A DNA stretch of 64,000 nt from Bradyrhizobium sp. CB1015 (GTDB lineage Bacteria; Pseudomonadota; Alphaproteobacteria; Rhizobiales; Xanthobacteraceae), in contig NZ_CP104174.1 in NCBI RefSeq assembly GCF_025200925.1, forward strand, positions 6,014,001 through 6,078,000. Reading direction: 5' to 3'. The notes beneath the pieces are model-generated. The model saw nothing but the letters and a program-made list of their open reading frames with translations. It did not search any database and had not been told where the DNA came from. This document shows, piece after piece, positions 33,889 to 43,536 of the stretch. Position 1 is the first letter of the stretch; every line of letters begins with the position of its first letter. The position numbers and the translations under genes are program-made.

Positions 33889-34055
33889 CGCTCACCCTCC
33901 CCCTGGAGGGGAGGGGCGGCATGCTATCGAGCGAAGCGAGATTGCATGACGGGGTGGGGTGACAGTCTCTCGACCGATACGGTGCCCGCGTGGAGAGATC
34001 ACCCCACCCCGCTAGCGCTTCGCGCGATCGACCCTCCCCCTCCAGGGCAGGGCTA
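33889..34055. repeat. CACCCTCCCCCTGGAGGGG-type palindromic repeat
   Basis: Contains ACCCTCCCCCTGGAGGGG at the left, ACGGGGTGGGGTGA and its complement TCACCCCACCCCG in the middle, and CCCTCCCCCTCCAGGGCAGG at the right. A further fragment (AGCCCTGCCCTCCAGGGGAG) occurs inverted at 34249-34270, beyond the second element. Confidence 0.7.
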
Positions 34056-34081
34056 TCGCATTTGAGAATTTTCCCTGCGGC

Positions 34082-34213
34082 CATCCTTCGAGACGCCCGC
34101 TTTGGGCGGGCTCCTCAGGATGAGGGCGGAGTGCGCGGCATCAGTTTCAACAAGCACTGACGCTGATTAGCCTCATCCTGAGGAGGCGCATAAGCGCCGT
34201 CTCGAAGGACGAG
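34082..34213. repeat. CATCCTTCGAGACG palindromic repeat
   Basis: Left arm CATCCTTCGAGACGCCCGC, right arm GCGCCGTCTCGAAGGACGAG, with inner CTCCTCAGGATGAGG and CCTCATCCTGAGGAGG. It appears to have inserted inside the preceding repeat, since AGGGCAGGGCTATCGCAT occurs inverted on both sides of it. Confidence 0.75.
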
Positions 34214-34280
34214 GCGTGCGCGCAGGCCGCCGCCACGAGTGATATGCGATAGCCCTGCCCTCCAGGGGAGGGTAAGAGCA

Positions 34281-34865
34281 TCAAGCCTTCAGCCCACGCA
34301 GCAGCAGCGCCAGCGTCGCATCGACGCGCGCGGGGAGATCGGCGTCCTTCCATTCCTCGGCATGGGCCGGATGGTGGAAGCGGACGGTCGCATCGAAGAT
34401 CGCGCGCGCGGTCGCCTTGGCGTCGCCCACGGCGAACTCGCCCCGCTTCACGCCGTCGGTCAGGATCGCCGCGATCTGGTCGATCATGGTGTCCTTGTGG
34501 CATTTGACGGCCGCGCAGGCCTCGCGTGCCAGGGTCAGATAAGTCTGGAACATCTCGGGGTCGTCGAGCACACGCGAACGCTTGGCTGCGAACAACGTGC
34601 GCAGCCAGCGGTCGAGCCTGTCGGGCGCCGGCCCCTGCTCCTTGGCGATCGCCAGCAGCGGGGCGTCGATGCGGTCCAGCCAGCGCTTGGCAACGGCCTC
34701 GCGCAGCGAGGCCTTGCTGGGGAAATGGCGGTAGACGCTGCCGTGGCTCACATCGAGCGCACGGGCAACGTCGACCACGGTGGCCTTGGCGAGTCCGTAG
34801 CGCCTGAGCACGTCCTCGGTGACTTCGAGGATCCGCTCCGGCGTCAAGACAACGGCTTCATTCAT
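34281..34865 (-). CDS. TetR family transcriptional regulator
   Basis: 194 residues. N-terminal helix-turn-helix with KATVVDVARALDVSHGSVYR (about residues 27-46). C-terminal ligand domain with FKTYLTLAREACAA-like helix (here MFQTYLTLAREACAAVKCHK). No neighbouring target gene is obvious; a palindrome at 35193-35216 lies 330 bases upstream. The ligand is unknown. Confidence 0.88.
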   Translation of the reverse strand: MNEAVVLTPERILEVTEDVLRRYGLAKATVVDVARALDVSHGSVYRHFPSKASLREAVAKRWLDRIDAPLLAIAKEQGPAPDRLDRWLRTLFAAKRSRVLDDPEMFQTYLTLAREACAAVKCHKDTMIDQIAAILTDGVKRGEFAVGDAKATARAIFDATVRFHHPAHAEEWKDADLPARVDATLALLLRGLKA

Positions 34866-34955
34866 GCCAGCACCATGTTCCCGTTAGGGGCTCAGTTACC
34901 CGGCAGTAGGGCTGCTTCCGAAGCGCCTGTGCCGGTCGTTCGGAAAGCCTATGCC

Positions 34956-35057
34956 TTAATGAGGCAGTTTTGCAGCCTGCGCCGCGATCTGGCGCGCCAC
35001 CAGCAAATTGAGCCAATGCCCAATCGCGCCGGTGAAATTGAGGATTTCGGTCGTCAT
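34956..35057 (-). CDS. Possible 33-residue small protein
   Basis: Reads MTTEILNFTGAIGHWLNLLV then ARQIAAQAAKLPH. An amphipathic helix pattern is likely, with a Trp-Leu-rich centre. GGAG lies 11 bases upstream of the ATG at 35057. Placed 90 bases upstream of the TetR gene on the same strand. Coding status uncertain. Confidence 0.4.
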   Translation of the reverse strand: MTTEILNFTGAIGHWLNLLVARQIAAQAAKLPH

Positions 35058-35192
35058 TGTCCAAGTCTCCATTCGTCCGCGGTTCCCGTTCTTCAATCCG
35101 CCCTCCGATCCGACCTACGTCGGATGTCAGGCTCCCCGGGGCTGTCGCGGGACGCCCAATCGGAGCGTCCGAGAACGGATATACACGTCACG

Positions 35193-35216
35193 CTGACAGA
35201 TTTCAATATCTGTCAG
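35193..35216. promoter_or_regulatory. Operator-like palindrome upstream of purB
   Basis: CTGACAGAT-N6-ATCTGTCAG, perfect 9-base arms; an extra partial half-site (TCAGTCAATGAT...TGATTGACAG) follows. It is AT-richer than its surroundings. Symmetry and size fit a TetR-type operator; the TetR gene at 34281-34865 is a candidate binder. It could also be a hairpin at the end of a transcript. Confidence 0.55.
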
Positions 35217-35416
35217 TCAATGATCCGTGATTGACAGTTAATATCTGCGGCCAGGCTCCGCCACCGGCCGGTCCGGTGGAAAGCTCGGCCATCCCCCTCT
35301 CCGATCGGCCCAGATCGTTTGTTTCGCCCTGCCCGCTCTGTTAAATCACGGCGTAAAAAGCATTTTGGCCGGCGCCGCCCTTCGAGGTCGCCCGCCCACC
35401 TTCCTGGAGCCGTCCA

Positions 35417-36724
<1,308 letters not shown>

Positions 36725-36731
36725 TCTTCCC

Positions 36732-36843
36732 GTCATTCCGGGGCACGCGAAGCGTGAACTAGGGTGCGCAATCGCGCACCTGAGAATCTCGCGCTACAAT
36801 CTCCGGATTCCGGGTTCGATGCTTCGCATCGCCCCGGAATGAC
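36732..36843. repeat. GTCATTCCGGGG palindromic repeat, copy 5
   Basis: Left end GTCATTCCGGGGCACGCGAA, right end GCATCGCCCCGGAATGAC, with an inner GGTGCGCAATCGCGCACC hairpin. Between purB and the amidohydrolase gene. Confidence 0.85.
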
Positions 36844-36872
36844 GACAAAAGCCACAAGAAACGGATTCCCTC

Positions 36873-38045
36873 ATGCCCATCGTCAACCGCGTCGCCGCCC
36901 TCTCCGACGAAATGGCCGCCTGGCGCCATGACTTCCACGAGAACCCCGAGCTGCTCTACGAAGTCCACCGCACCGCCGGCATCGTCGCCGATCGCTTGCG
37001 CGAATTCGGCTGCGACGAGGTGGTGACGGGCATCGGCCGAACCGGCGTGGTCGGCGTGATCCGCGGCCGCAAGTCGGCCTCCGGCAAGACCATCGGCCTG
37101 CGCGCCGACATGGATGCGCTGCCGATCATGGAGACCTCGGGCGTGCCCTATGCCTCAAAGGTCCCCGGCAAGATGCACGCCTGCGGCCATGACGGCCACA
37201 CCGCGATGCTGTTGGGCGCGGCCAAATATCTCGCCGAGACGCGCAATTTCGACGGCACGGCCGTGATGATCTTTCAGCCCGCCGAGGAAGGCGGCGGCGG
37301 CGGCAAGGCCATGGTCGAGGACGGGCTGATGACGCGCTGGAACATCCAGGAGGTCTACGGCATGCACAATATGCCGAACCTGCCCGAGGGCCATTTCGCC
37401 ACCACGCCCGGCCCGATGCTCGCCTCCTCCGACAACATCCAGATCATTGTTCGCGGCAAGGGTGGCCACGCCGGCGCCGGTCCGCACAAGTCGGTCGACA
37501 GCGTGCTGATCGGCTCGCAGATCGTGAACGCGCTGCAATCGATCGTGGCGCGCAACGTCGATCCGCTGAAATCGGCGGTCATCTCGATCACGCAATTCCA
37601 CGCCGGCACCGCCTTCAACATCATCCCGGAGGTCGCCGAGCTCGCCGGCACGGTGCGCACGCTCGACCCCGACGTGCGCGATCTCGTCGAACGCCGTATC
37701 GGCGAGGTCGCCGACAGCATCGCCCGCGCCTATGGCGGCTCGGCCGAAACGAAATACACGCGGATGTATCCGGTGACGATGAACCATGCCCGCGAGGCCG
37801 GCCTTGCCGCCGACGTCGCCCGCGACATCGTCGGCGCTGATCGCGTCAACGACAAGTTCGTCCCGATGATGGGTGCCGAGGACTTCTCCTTCATGCTGGA
37901 GGCGCGTCCCGGCGCGATGGTGCTGGTCGGCATGGGCGACGGCAACGAGTGCCACCACCCGGCCTACACCTTCAACGACAACATCCTCGGCCACGGCGCC
38001 TCGTTCTGGGCGCGCCTGGTCGAGACGCGAATGCCGGCGGACTAG
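36873..38045 (+). CDS. M20 family amidohydrolase (hippurate hydrolase type)
   Basis: 390 residues of the M20D group. Metal and catalytic residues are in GLRADMDALPI, MHACGHDGHTAMLLGAA, FQPAEEGGGGGKAM (catalytic Glu pair) and MGAEDFSFML. The lid domain with the dimerisation HAGTAFNIIPEVAEL is complete. Such enzymes remove an acyl group from N-acyl amino acids (for example hippurate or indole-3-acetyl conjugates); the actual substrate is not evident. Confidence 0.93.
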   Translation: MPIVNRVAALSDEMAAWRHDFHENPELLYEVHRTAGIVADRLREFGCDEVVTGIGRTGVVGVIRGRKSASGKTIGLRADMDALPIMETSGVPYASKVPGKMHACGHDGHTAMLLGAAKYLAETRNFDGTAVMIFQPAEEGGGGGKAMVEDGLMTRWNIQEVYGMHNMPNLPEGHFATTPGPMLASSDNIQIIVRGKGGHAGAGPHKSVDSVLIGSQIVNALQSIVARNVDPLKSAVISITQFHAGTAFNIIPEVAELAGTVRTLDPDVRDLVERRIGEVADSIARAYGGSAETKYTRMYPVTMNHAREAGLAADVARDIVGADRVNDKFVPMMGAEDFSFMLEARPGAMVLVGMGDGNECHHPAYTFNDNILGHGASFWARLVETRMPAD

Positions 38046-38082
38046 GACCGGTCTTGGTAATGGGAGACGAGGTCCGGTCTGG

Positions 38083-39924
38083 TCAGTTGCAGATCTCGCC
38101 GGTAACCTTCATGACTCCGATGCCTGCACTGGCCACCGAACCAAGGCGGCAACCCTTTGCGACCGGTCTGCAGCCGGCTTGATTGCAGATCATCTGACCG
38201 GACGCTTGCGACTTTGGGGCCGCAGATTCCGCCTCTTTCCGGTCCTGATCGCGCTTCTTCGGTTCCTCGCGCGTCGCGACCGGCTTCTTCTCTTGCACCT
38301 TCTCGCACTCGTTGTCGTCGCCGACGCGATAGCCGGGGCGGCAAGTGATCTTCACGCATTGATCGCCGTCGGCCTTGAAGCCGAAATTGCACACCAGCGG
38401 ACAGACCCGTCCCGGTTTGGCCTTCAGCGCGTCGAGCGCGTCGATGCTGGCGAGCTTCACGTCGAACTGCGTGCCGGCATATTTGTTGAAGAGCGTCAGC
38501 GAACGCTGCGCGGCCGAACTCCACTCGCCCTCCGCCGCCGAGGTCAGGCAGCCGACTCGGCGCAATTCGCTCTGCACGGATTTCGTGAGTTCGGCCGCGG
38601 ATAAGGTCGTCTTCGGCCCCGGCGAGAGCGCAGCCACTTTCTGGTTCTCGACCTCAGGCATCTGCCGATCGGCAGCCGGCTTGGCGCCCTGCTCCGCCTT
38701 CTCGGCGGCCTGCTTGGCCGCCAGCTCGGCCTTGGCCTTCTCCGCTGCCTGTTTCTCGGCCAGCGCTTTCGCGGCCGCCGCCTCGGCGGCCTTGCGCTGC
38801 TGCTCGGCCGCGTCCGCCCTGGCCTGTTCGATCTGCTTCTGTTTCTCCGCCGCGATACGCGCCTCCTCGGCCGCCTTGGCCGCAGCAGCCGCCTTCTCCT
38901 GCTCGGCTTTCTGGGCGCGCTCGGCGATAAGCCTTGCCTTTTCCTGCTCGGCCGCCTTGGCCTTCTGCTCGGCGGCCACGCGCGTCTCTTCAGCGCCGAT
39001 CTTGTTCAACTGTCCCTTGGCGAGGCTGGCATAGAAGCCGTCCGGATAGGTCGCCAAAAAGGCTTCCCAGGCATCGCGCGTCGCAAGCTGGAGCGCGAGC
39101 TCGTAGTCCCTGCGAACCGCGTCCTGCGGGTTTGCCTGCGGACCGGTTGCGGCCGGCTTCGCCACGAGCGGCACGTCGTCGCCGCCGAGCGAGCCGTAGA
39201 CGTAAGGCTCCTGCTTGTAGCCGGTAGCCTTGAGCACGTCGTCGCGCACGAAGCCGAACGCCTTGCGCAGATCGAGGCCCGGCTTCGGCAGGTGCTCGAC
39301 CAGCGCGGTGGCGAACGGACTGTTGCGAGAATCGCCGTCGGATGCGGTCGAGCCGGCCTTCGCGGCGAAGGCAATCATCGTATTCGGGCTGGTCGGCTCG
39401 ACCTTGGCGAGGCCCCGTCCGATCGCGCGCGAGGCCAGCGTGCGCTTCATCGTCTTCGCAAAGGGGTTATCGCGGCAGGCATCGAGGATGATCAGGCGCA
39501 GCTGCTTGGCGGGCTCGACTGCGAACAATGCGCGCTCGACAGGGATGGTTTCGTCGAGAACGTCGCCATCCGTTTCCAGCGTCGCGTCGGTCGGAATCAG
39601 ATAATTGCTGCCATCGAGCTCGATGCCGTGGCCGGCATAGTAGATCACCGCCATCTCCGCATCACGCGACCTGCCGGCGAACTCGCGCAACATGCGCCGC
39701 ATCTCGCTCGCACTGAGATCCAGCCTGACGTCGACGGAATCGAATCCCGCCTTCTTGAACATGCCGCCGATCAGCGTGGCATCGTTCACGGGATTGTTGA
39801 GCTTGGGCGCGCTCTTGTAGGCGGAATTGCCGATGACGAGCGCGACCCGCCGATCGGCATGTGCCGATCCGCAGGCCAGCAAGGTCGCAAAAATCAATAA
39901 ACCAAACAGCCGAAACGGAATCAC
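38083..39924 (-). CDS. Exported caspase-like (C14) protein with coiled coil and Cys-rich tail
   Basis: 613 residues. A signal peptide (residues 1-23) is followed by a caspase-fold domain (about 25-250) with the catalytic pair His99 in IYYAGHGIELDG and Cys150 in LDACRDNPF. Then comes a link, a charged Lys/Glu/Ala-rich coiled coil (about 305-425), and a C-terminal part with cysteines (CLTSAAEGEWSSAAQRSL, CPLVCNFGFKADGDQCVKIT and a final QMICNQAGCRPVAKGCR) that looks disulphide-bonded. GTG start with GAGGGGG upstream. Predicted periplasmic or membrane-associated; protease target unknown. Confidence 0.88.
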   Translation of the reverse strand: MIPFRLFGLLIFATLLACGSAHADRRVALVIGNSAYKSAPKLNNPVNDATLIGGMFKKAGFDSVDVRLDLSASEMRRMLREFAGRSRDAEMAVIYYAGHGIELDGSNYLIPTDATLETDGDVLDETIPVERALFAVEPAKQLRLIILDACRDNPFAKTMKRTLASRAIGRGLAKVEPTSPNTMIAFAAKAGSTASDGDSRNSPFATALVEHLPKPGLDLRKAFGFVRDDVLKATGYKQEPYVYGSLGGDDVPLVAKPAATGPQANPQDAVRRDYELALQLATRDAWEAFLATYPDGFYASLAKGQLNKIGAEETRVAAEQKAKAAEQEKARLIAERAQKAEQEKAAAAAKAAEEARIAAEKQKQIEQARADAAEQQRKAAEAAAAKALAEKQAAEKAKAELAAKQAAEKAEQGAKPAADRQMPEVENQKVAALSPGPKTTLSAAELTKSVQSELRRVGCLTSAAEGEWSSAAQRSLTLFNKYAGTQFDVKLASIDALDALKAKPGRVCPLVCNFGFKADGDQCVKITCRPGYRVGDDNECEKVQEKKPVATREEPKKRDQDRKEAESAAPKSQASGQMICNQAGCRPVAKGCRLGSVASAGIGVMKVTGEICN

Positions 39925-40096
39925 TGCAGCCCCCTCGGATGCAATTTCCTGAGACTATTCGGAGCGTCGATGAAAGCCAAATTTTTCTATGTGAGGTCCA
40001 TCACAGAAACTCCTCGATCGCGGCTTATGGCTAATGCGGTCAGGCCTCGCCCCGCACGCGCGGCGCGAGCTTGGTCGACCCGACGTGCCATCATAC

Positions 40097-42004
40097 CTAT
40101 CCCTGCACCACCTCGTGGCGCATCACGAAGGGTGCAAGCAGTGCGTGCACCTCGCTCTCCACCGCTTCGCGCTGGTCCGGCGGCAGGCCCGTCAGCGTCA
40201 CGGTGGCGATCGAGCCGTGGCTGCCGTGCGGACCGACCTTGACCTTGCAATCGATGCCGCGCTCGACCAGCGGCGCCAGCACTTTGGTGAACACGCGCGC
40301 GGCCGCGTCCCAGCGCAGTTGCGGCTTGAACACCTTGCCGACGCCCGTTACCGGCATCGGATCGATTGGGATGACCTGCACCGGAACGGCAGCGCGCTCC
40401 GGCGTGCGCTCGCGCACCCAGGCTTCCAGCTCGCCCTGCTCGACCTTTGCGCCGGGCTTCAGCTGCACGTAGCCCACCGGCAGTTCGCCCGCGTAGGCAT
40501 CGGGCTGGCCGACCACCGCGGCGAAGCCGACGGCGGGATGGCGGAACATGATCTCCTCGATCGGCGCCGGATCGATGTTGTGGCCGCCGCGGATGACGAG
40601 ATCCTTGGCGCGGCCGGTGATCCACAGATAGCCGTCGGCATCGAGCCGGCCGAGATCGCCGGAATTGACCCAGACCCCGTCGATGAAGGCACCCTTGTTG
40701 TGCTCGTCGTTGAGATAGCCGCCGAACACGCCGGGTCCGGCCATGATGACGACACCGATCTCGTCCGGCTTGCAATCGCGGATCAGGCGGCCGTCGGCGT
40801 CGAGCTGCACGATGCGCACCCGCGCGTAGGGCATGGGAAGGCCGACCGAGCCGAGCCGGATCGGCCGGCCCGGATAAGCGAGCGTGTGCACGCTCGAGGT
40901 CTCGGTCATGCCGTAGACCTCGACCACCGGCAGCTTCAGCTTCTCCTGTATAGCCGAGCCGACGGCGACCGGAATCGCCGAGCCGCCGCCGGCCGCATAT
41001 TTCAGGCTTGAGATATCCGCGTTCCCCGGCGGCACCGCCAGCGTCGCGGCGAGCACGGTCGGCACGCTCGACAGAGCTTCGGGCTTGAAGCGCTCGACGA
41101 GCTGCCAAATGTTCTTCACCGCATTCGGGTTGCGCCAGCCGCTCGGCGACAATACGACCAGCGAGCCCCCGCTCGACAGCGTCGTCAACACCTGTGTCAG
41201 CGATCCCCCGACGTGAAACAGCGGCATGCCGAACAGCAGATTTGCGCCGGGCGTCCCCTGCAACAGCAGATTGAGCGCCCAGGCCTGATAGACTTGGTTG
41301 GCATGGGTATGCCGCACCAGCTTCGGCGTGCCGGTGGTGCCGCCGGTGTGGAAATAGGCGGCGATGTCGGCACCCGAAATCTGGCGTCCGCTGACGAGCC
41401 GGTCTGACGGCTGCTGCTTGATCAGATCGCTGAAGGCGAAGATGCCATTGGCCGGATCGCCGCCGCCGAACACCTGCACGATGGCTTTCAAATGCTTTAG
41501 CTGCGGGCGAATCTGCTCGACCTTCTGCCAGATGTCGGTGCCCGGCATCGGCCCGAGCGCCACCAGGATCTTGGTGTTCGCGGCTTCCAGGATTTCGGCG
41601 ATCTGGTGCGGCTCGAGCAGCGGATTGACGGGATTGGCGATGCCGGCAGCCTCGGCGCCGAACAGAGTGACGAACGCATCCGGCACCAAGGGCAGCATGA
41701 AGCTGATGACGTCGCCCTTCTCGGCGCCGAGCGCGTGAAACATGTTGGCGGCCTGGGTGACGCGCGCGACGAAGTCGCGGTGCGTGACGACCAGCGGCGT
41801 ATCGGCGGGATCCGCATTTTGCAGGAACTGGATCGCCGCCCCGTCGGGATTGCGCTCCGCACCAAGCCTGATCGCGTCGTAGGTGCTCTCGGCCGCGACG
41901 CGGTCGGCGTAGGGGACTTGCTCGAACGCCCGGACCTCCTCGTCCGTGAGCAGAGCCGGATAGTCGTTGCCGATCAACCGATCGAGCGCGTGGATGCCCG
42001 CCAT
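40097..42004 (-). CDS. Acyl-CoA synthetase (AMP-forming)
   Basis: 635-residue ANL superfamily enzyme that activates a carboxylic acid through an acyl-AMP. AMP-binding motif YFHTGGTTGTPKLVRHTHAN, then VYGMTETSSVHT, GWVNSGDLGRLDADGYL-like region (VWVNSGDLGRLDADGYLW) and ITGRAKDLVIRGGHNIDP. The start at 42004 has GGGAGGA upstream, so the longer frame was trimmed. A C-terminal extension of about 60 residues follows the usual Lys region (RHEVVQG at the end). Substrate chain length cannot be told. Confidence 0.92.
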   Translation of the reverse strand: MAGIHALDRLIGNDYPALLTDEEVRAFEQVPYADRVAAESTYDAIRLGAERNPDGAAIQFLQNADPADTPLVVTHRDFVARVTQAANMFHALGAEKGDVISFMLPLVPDAFVTLFGAEAAGIANPVNPLLEPHQIAEILEAANTKILVALGPMPGTDIWQKVEQIRPQLKHLKAIVQVFGGGDPANGIFAFSDLIKQQPSDRLVSGRQISGADIAAYFHTGGTTGTPKLVRHTHANQVYQAWALNLLLQGTPGANLLFGMPLFHVGGSLTQVLTTLSSGGSLVVLSPSGWRNPNAVKNIWQLVERFKPEALSSVPTVLAATLAVPPGNADISSLKYAAGGGSAIPVAVGSAIQEKLKLPVVEVYGMTETSSVHTLAYPGRPIRLGSVGLPMPYARVRIVQLDADGRLIRDCKPDEIGVVIMAGPGVFGGYLNDEHNKGAFIDGVWVNSGDLGRLDADGYLWITGRAKDLVIRGGHNIDPAPIEEIMFRHPAVGFAAVVGQPDAYAGELPVGYVQLKPGAKVEQGELEAWVRERTPERAAVPVQVIPIDPMPVTGVGKVFKPQLRWDAAARVFTKVLAPLVERGIDCKVKVGPHGSHGSIATVTLTGLPPDQREAVESEVHALLAPFVMRHEVVQG

Positions 42005-42231
42005 GAAATTCCGTCCTCCCTCAGATGCTTGTCCCCGCCCCGTATCTTTTGACATTTTGGTTCGGCGAGGGCTCGGCCGATGGCCGGCCGAGCCGGACCA
42101 GAATGATGGATGATTTCGCGTTCGTCCATTGCCAACCCGCTATGACGCTTGAACCTCTGCGGCTGGTCTGGGGACCAAGAACTGGCACTGAATTCGCTTG
42201 CCAGCGCCCTGCCGCAAGACACGAGGTCATC

Positions 42232-43302
42232 ATGACGACGCCCCTGCGGAACCGGATCATACGGCTGATCGCTGCGTTCGCGATGGTCGCCCTGCCCGGT
42301 GTCGCGCTTGCCGACGGCCCGCGCGACAAGGTGCGCGTCAAGGTCGCGGCCTTCATCGCCGACAAGATGGAGAAGCTGGGCGGATCGCGCATCGTCTACA
42401 GGGTGGACACCGACGCCTTGCGGGAGGCGGTCGTCACGGACCTGCGCGACGACGCCTACAAGGCCCTACGCGAGGGCCGGATCGCGTTCTCCGGACTTGC
42501 GATCCGCGACGGCGGCGTCGACGTGAAGATCGTGGACGCCAAAGGCCGCGAACAGCTCAACCGCAAGCTCGCCGCGGCGGAGGAGGGGTTGCCCACGCAC
42601 GCGCTCAACGTCACCGACGCCGGCGACGGGCTGCTCAGGCTCGCGCCGACCGATGCCGCATCCGCCGCGCGGCTGCGCGATCTCGTCGAAGATTCCATCG
42701 CCATGATCGAGCAGCGCCTCAAGGACGCCGGCGTCAAGTTCGCCAGCGTCCAGCCTGAGGGGACGGACCGCATCCGCATCTTCCTGCCCGGCGTGATGGA
42801 GCCGGAGCAAATCACCGCGATCTTCGCCAGGAAGGTCAGGGTCGGCTTCCGCCTGATCGACCTCTCGATGTCCGCGGAGCAGGCGCAATCGGGCACGCCG
42901 CCGGCGGGCACGGAAGTCCTGCTCGGCTTCAAGGACCAGCGTCCTTATCTCGTCGCCAAGGACAGTGCGCTCGAGGGCGGCGATATCAACTATGCCGGCC
43001 CGGGGTTGACCGGCGAGAGCAAGGAACCGATCGCCTCGTTCCGCTTCAACGGACGCGGCACGCGGCGCTTCGCCCATATCACGGCAGAGAACGTCGGAAA
43101 GCCCTTTGCCATCGTGCTCGACGACAAGGTGATCTCCGCTCCGGTGATCCGCGAGCCCATCACCGGCGGCTCCGGCCAGATTTCCGGCAGCTTCACCCTG
43201 GAGGAGGCCAACAGCGTCGCCATGCTGCTGCGCGCAGGCTCGCTGCCGGGGCGCCTTGGCCTCGTCGAGCAGCAGGTCGTGCAACCCGCCACCAAGCCGT
43301 AA
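42232..43302 (+). CDS. Exported SecD-P1-like protein without transporter domain
   Basis: 356 residues. A cleavable signal peptide (residues 1-28, ending VALAD) is followed only by the periplasmic SecD P1 region: the base subdomain (TDALREAVVTDLRDDAYKAL) and head (RIFLPGVMEPEQITAIFARK; RRFAHITAENVGKPFAIVLD; GSFTLEEANSVAMLLRAGSL). The RND-type transmembrane part of SecD is absent. In the Sec translocase this region catches emerging proteins; alone it may act as a periplasmic chaperone or be a derived, unrelated function. GAGG lies 8 bases before the ATG. Confidence 0.85.
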   Translation: MTTPLRNRIIRLIAAFAMVALPGVALADGPRDKVRVKVAAFIADKMEKLGGSRIVYRVDTDALREAVVTDLRDDAYKALREGRIAFSGLAIRDGGVDVKIVDAKGREQLNRKLAAAEEGLPTHALNVTDAGDGLLRLAPTDAASAARLRDLVEDSIAMIEQRLKDAGVKFASVQPEGTDRIRIFLPGVMEPEQITAIFARKVRVGFRLIDLSMSAEQAQSGTPPAGTEVLLGFKDQRPYLVAKDSALEGGDINYAGPGLTGESKEPIASFRFNGRGTRRFAHITAENVGKPFAIVLDDKVISAPVIREPITGGSGQISGSFTLEEANSVAMLLRAGSLPGRLGLVEQQVVQPATKP

Positions 43303-43536
43303 GCGAAGGTCGCCCTCGCCGGCTGTCGCCCAGCCCCGCCCGCGACGCCCAAGCCCGCACGGCTGGCCCGAATCACGGCCGCCCGCGCAACCAACGGGCA
43401 ATTGCCGAAACGCCCGATCAGGCTAAAATTTGCCCCTTGCGGCACGATGGCCGGAAGCGTCATTCAAGCGGTCGTCATTCGATTTCGGCTATACGGGTGC
43501 CGACCAGGACTGAATGCCTTACGTGGGGTTAGTACC

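Larger units (their letters stand above)
33870..34280. other. Gene-free stretch filled with nested repeats
   Basis: No coding frame is convincing here. The interval is made of a CCCTCCCC...CACCCCACCCCG palindrome family whose right part is interrupted by a second palindrome family (CATCCTTCGAGACG...CGTCTCGAAGGA). Confidence 0.6.
34866..35416. other. Long intergenic stretch upstream of purB
   Basis: 550 bases without a recognised gene apart from the possible 33-residue ORF and a long palindrome. The last 200 bases before purB are probably its promoter region. No RNA gene is recognisable. Confidence 0.5.

Noticed and set aside
33870..34280. Possible CRISPR-like repeat array
   Set aside because: The repeats are inverted, not direct, with no regular spacers; they are two nested palindrome families.
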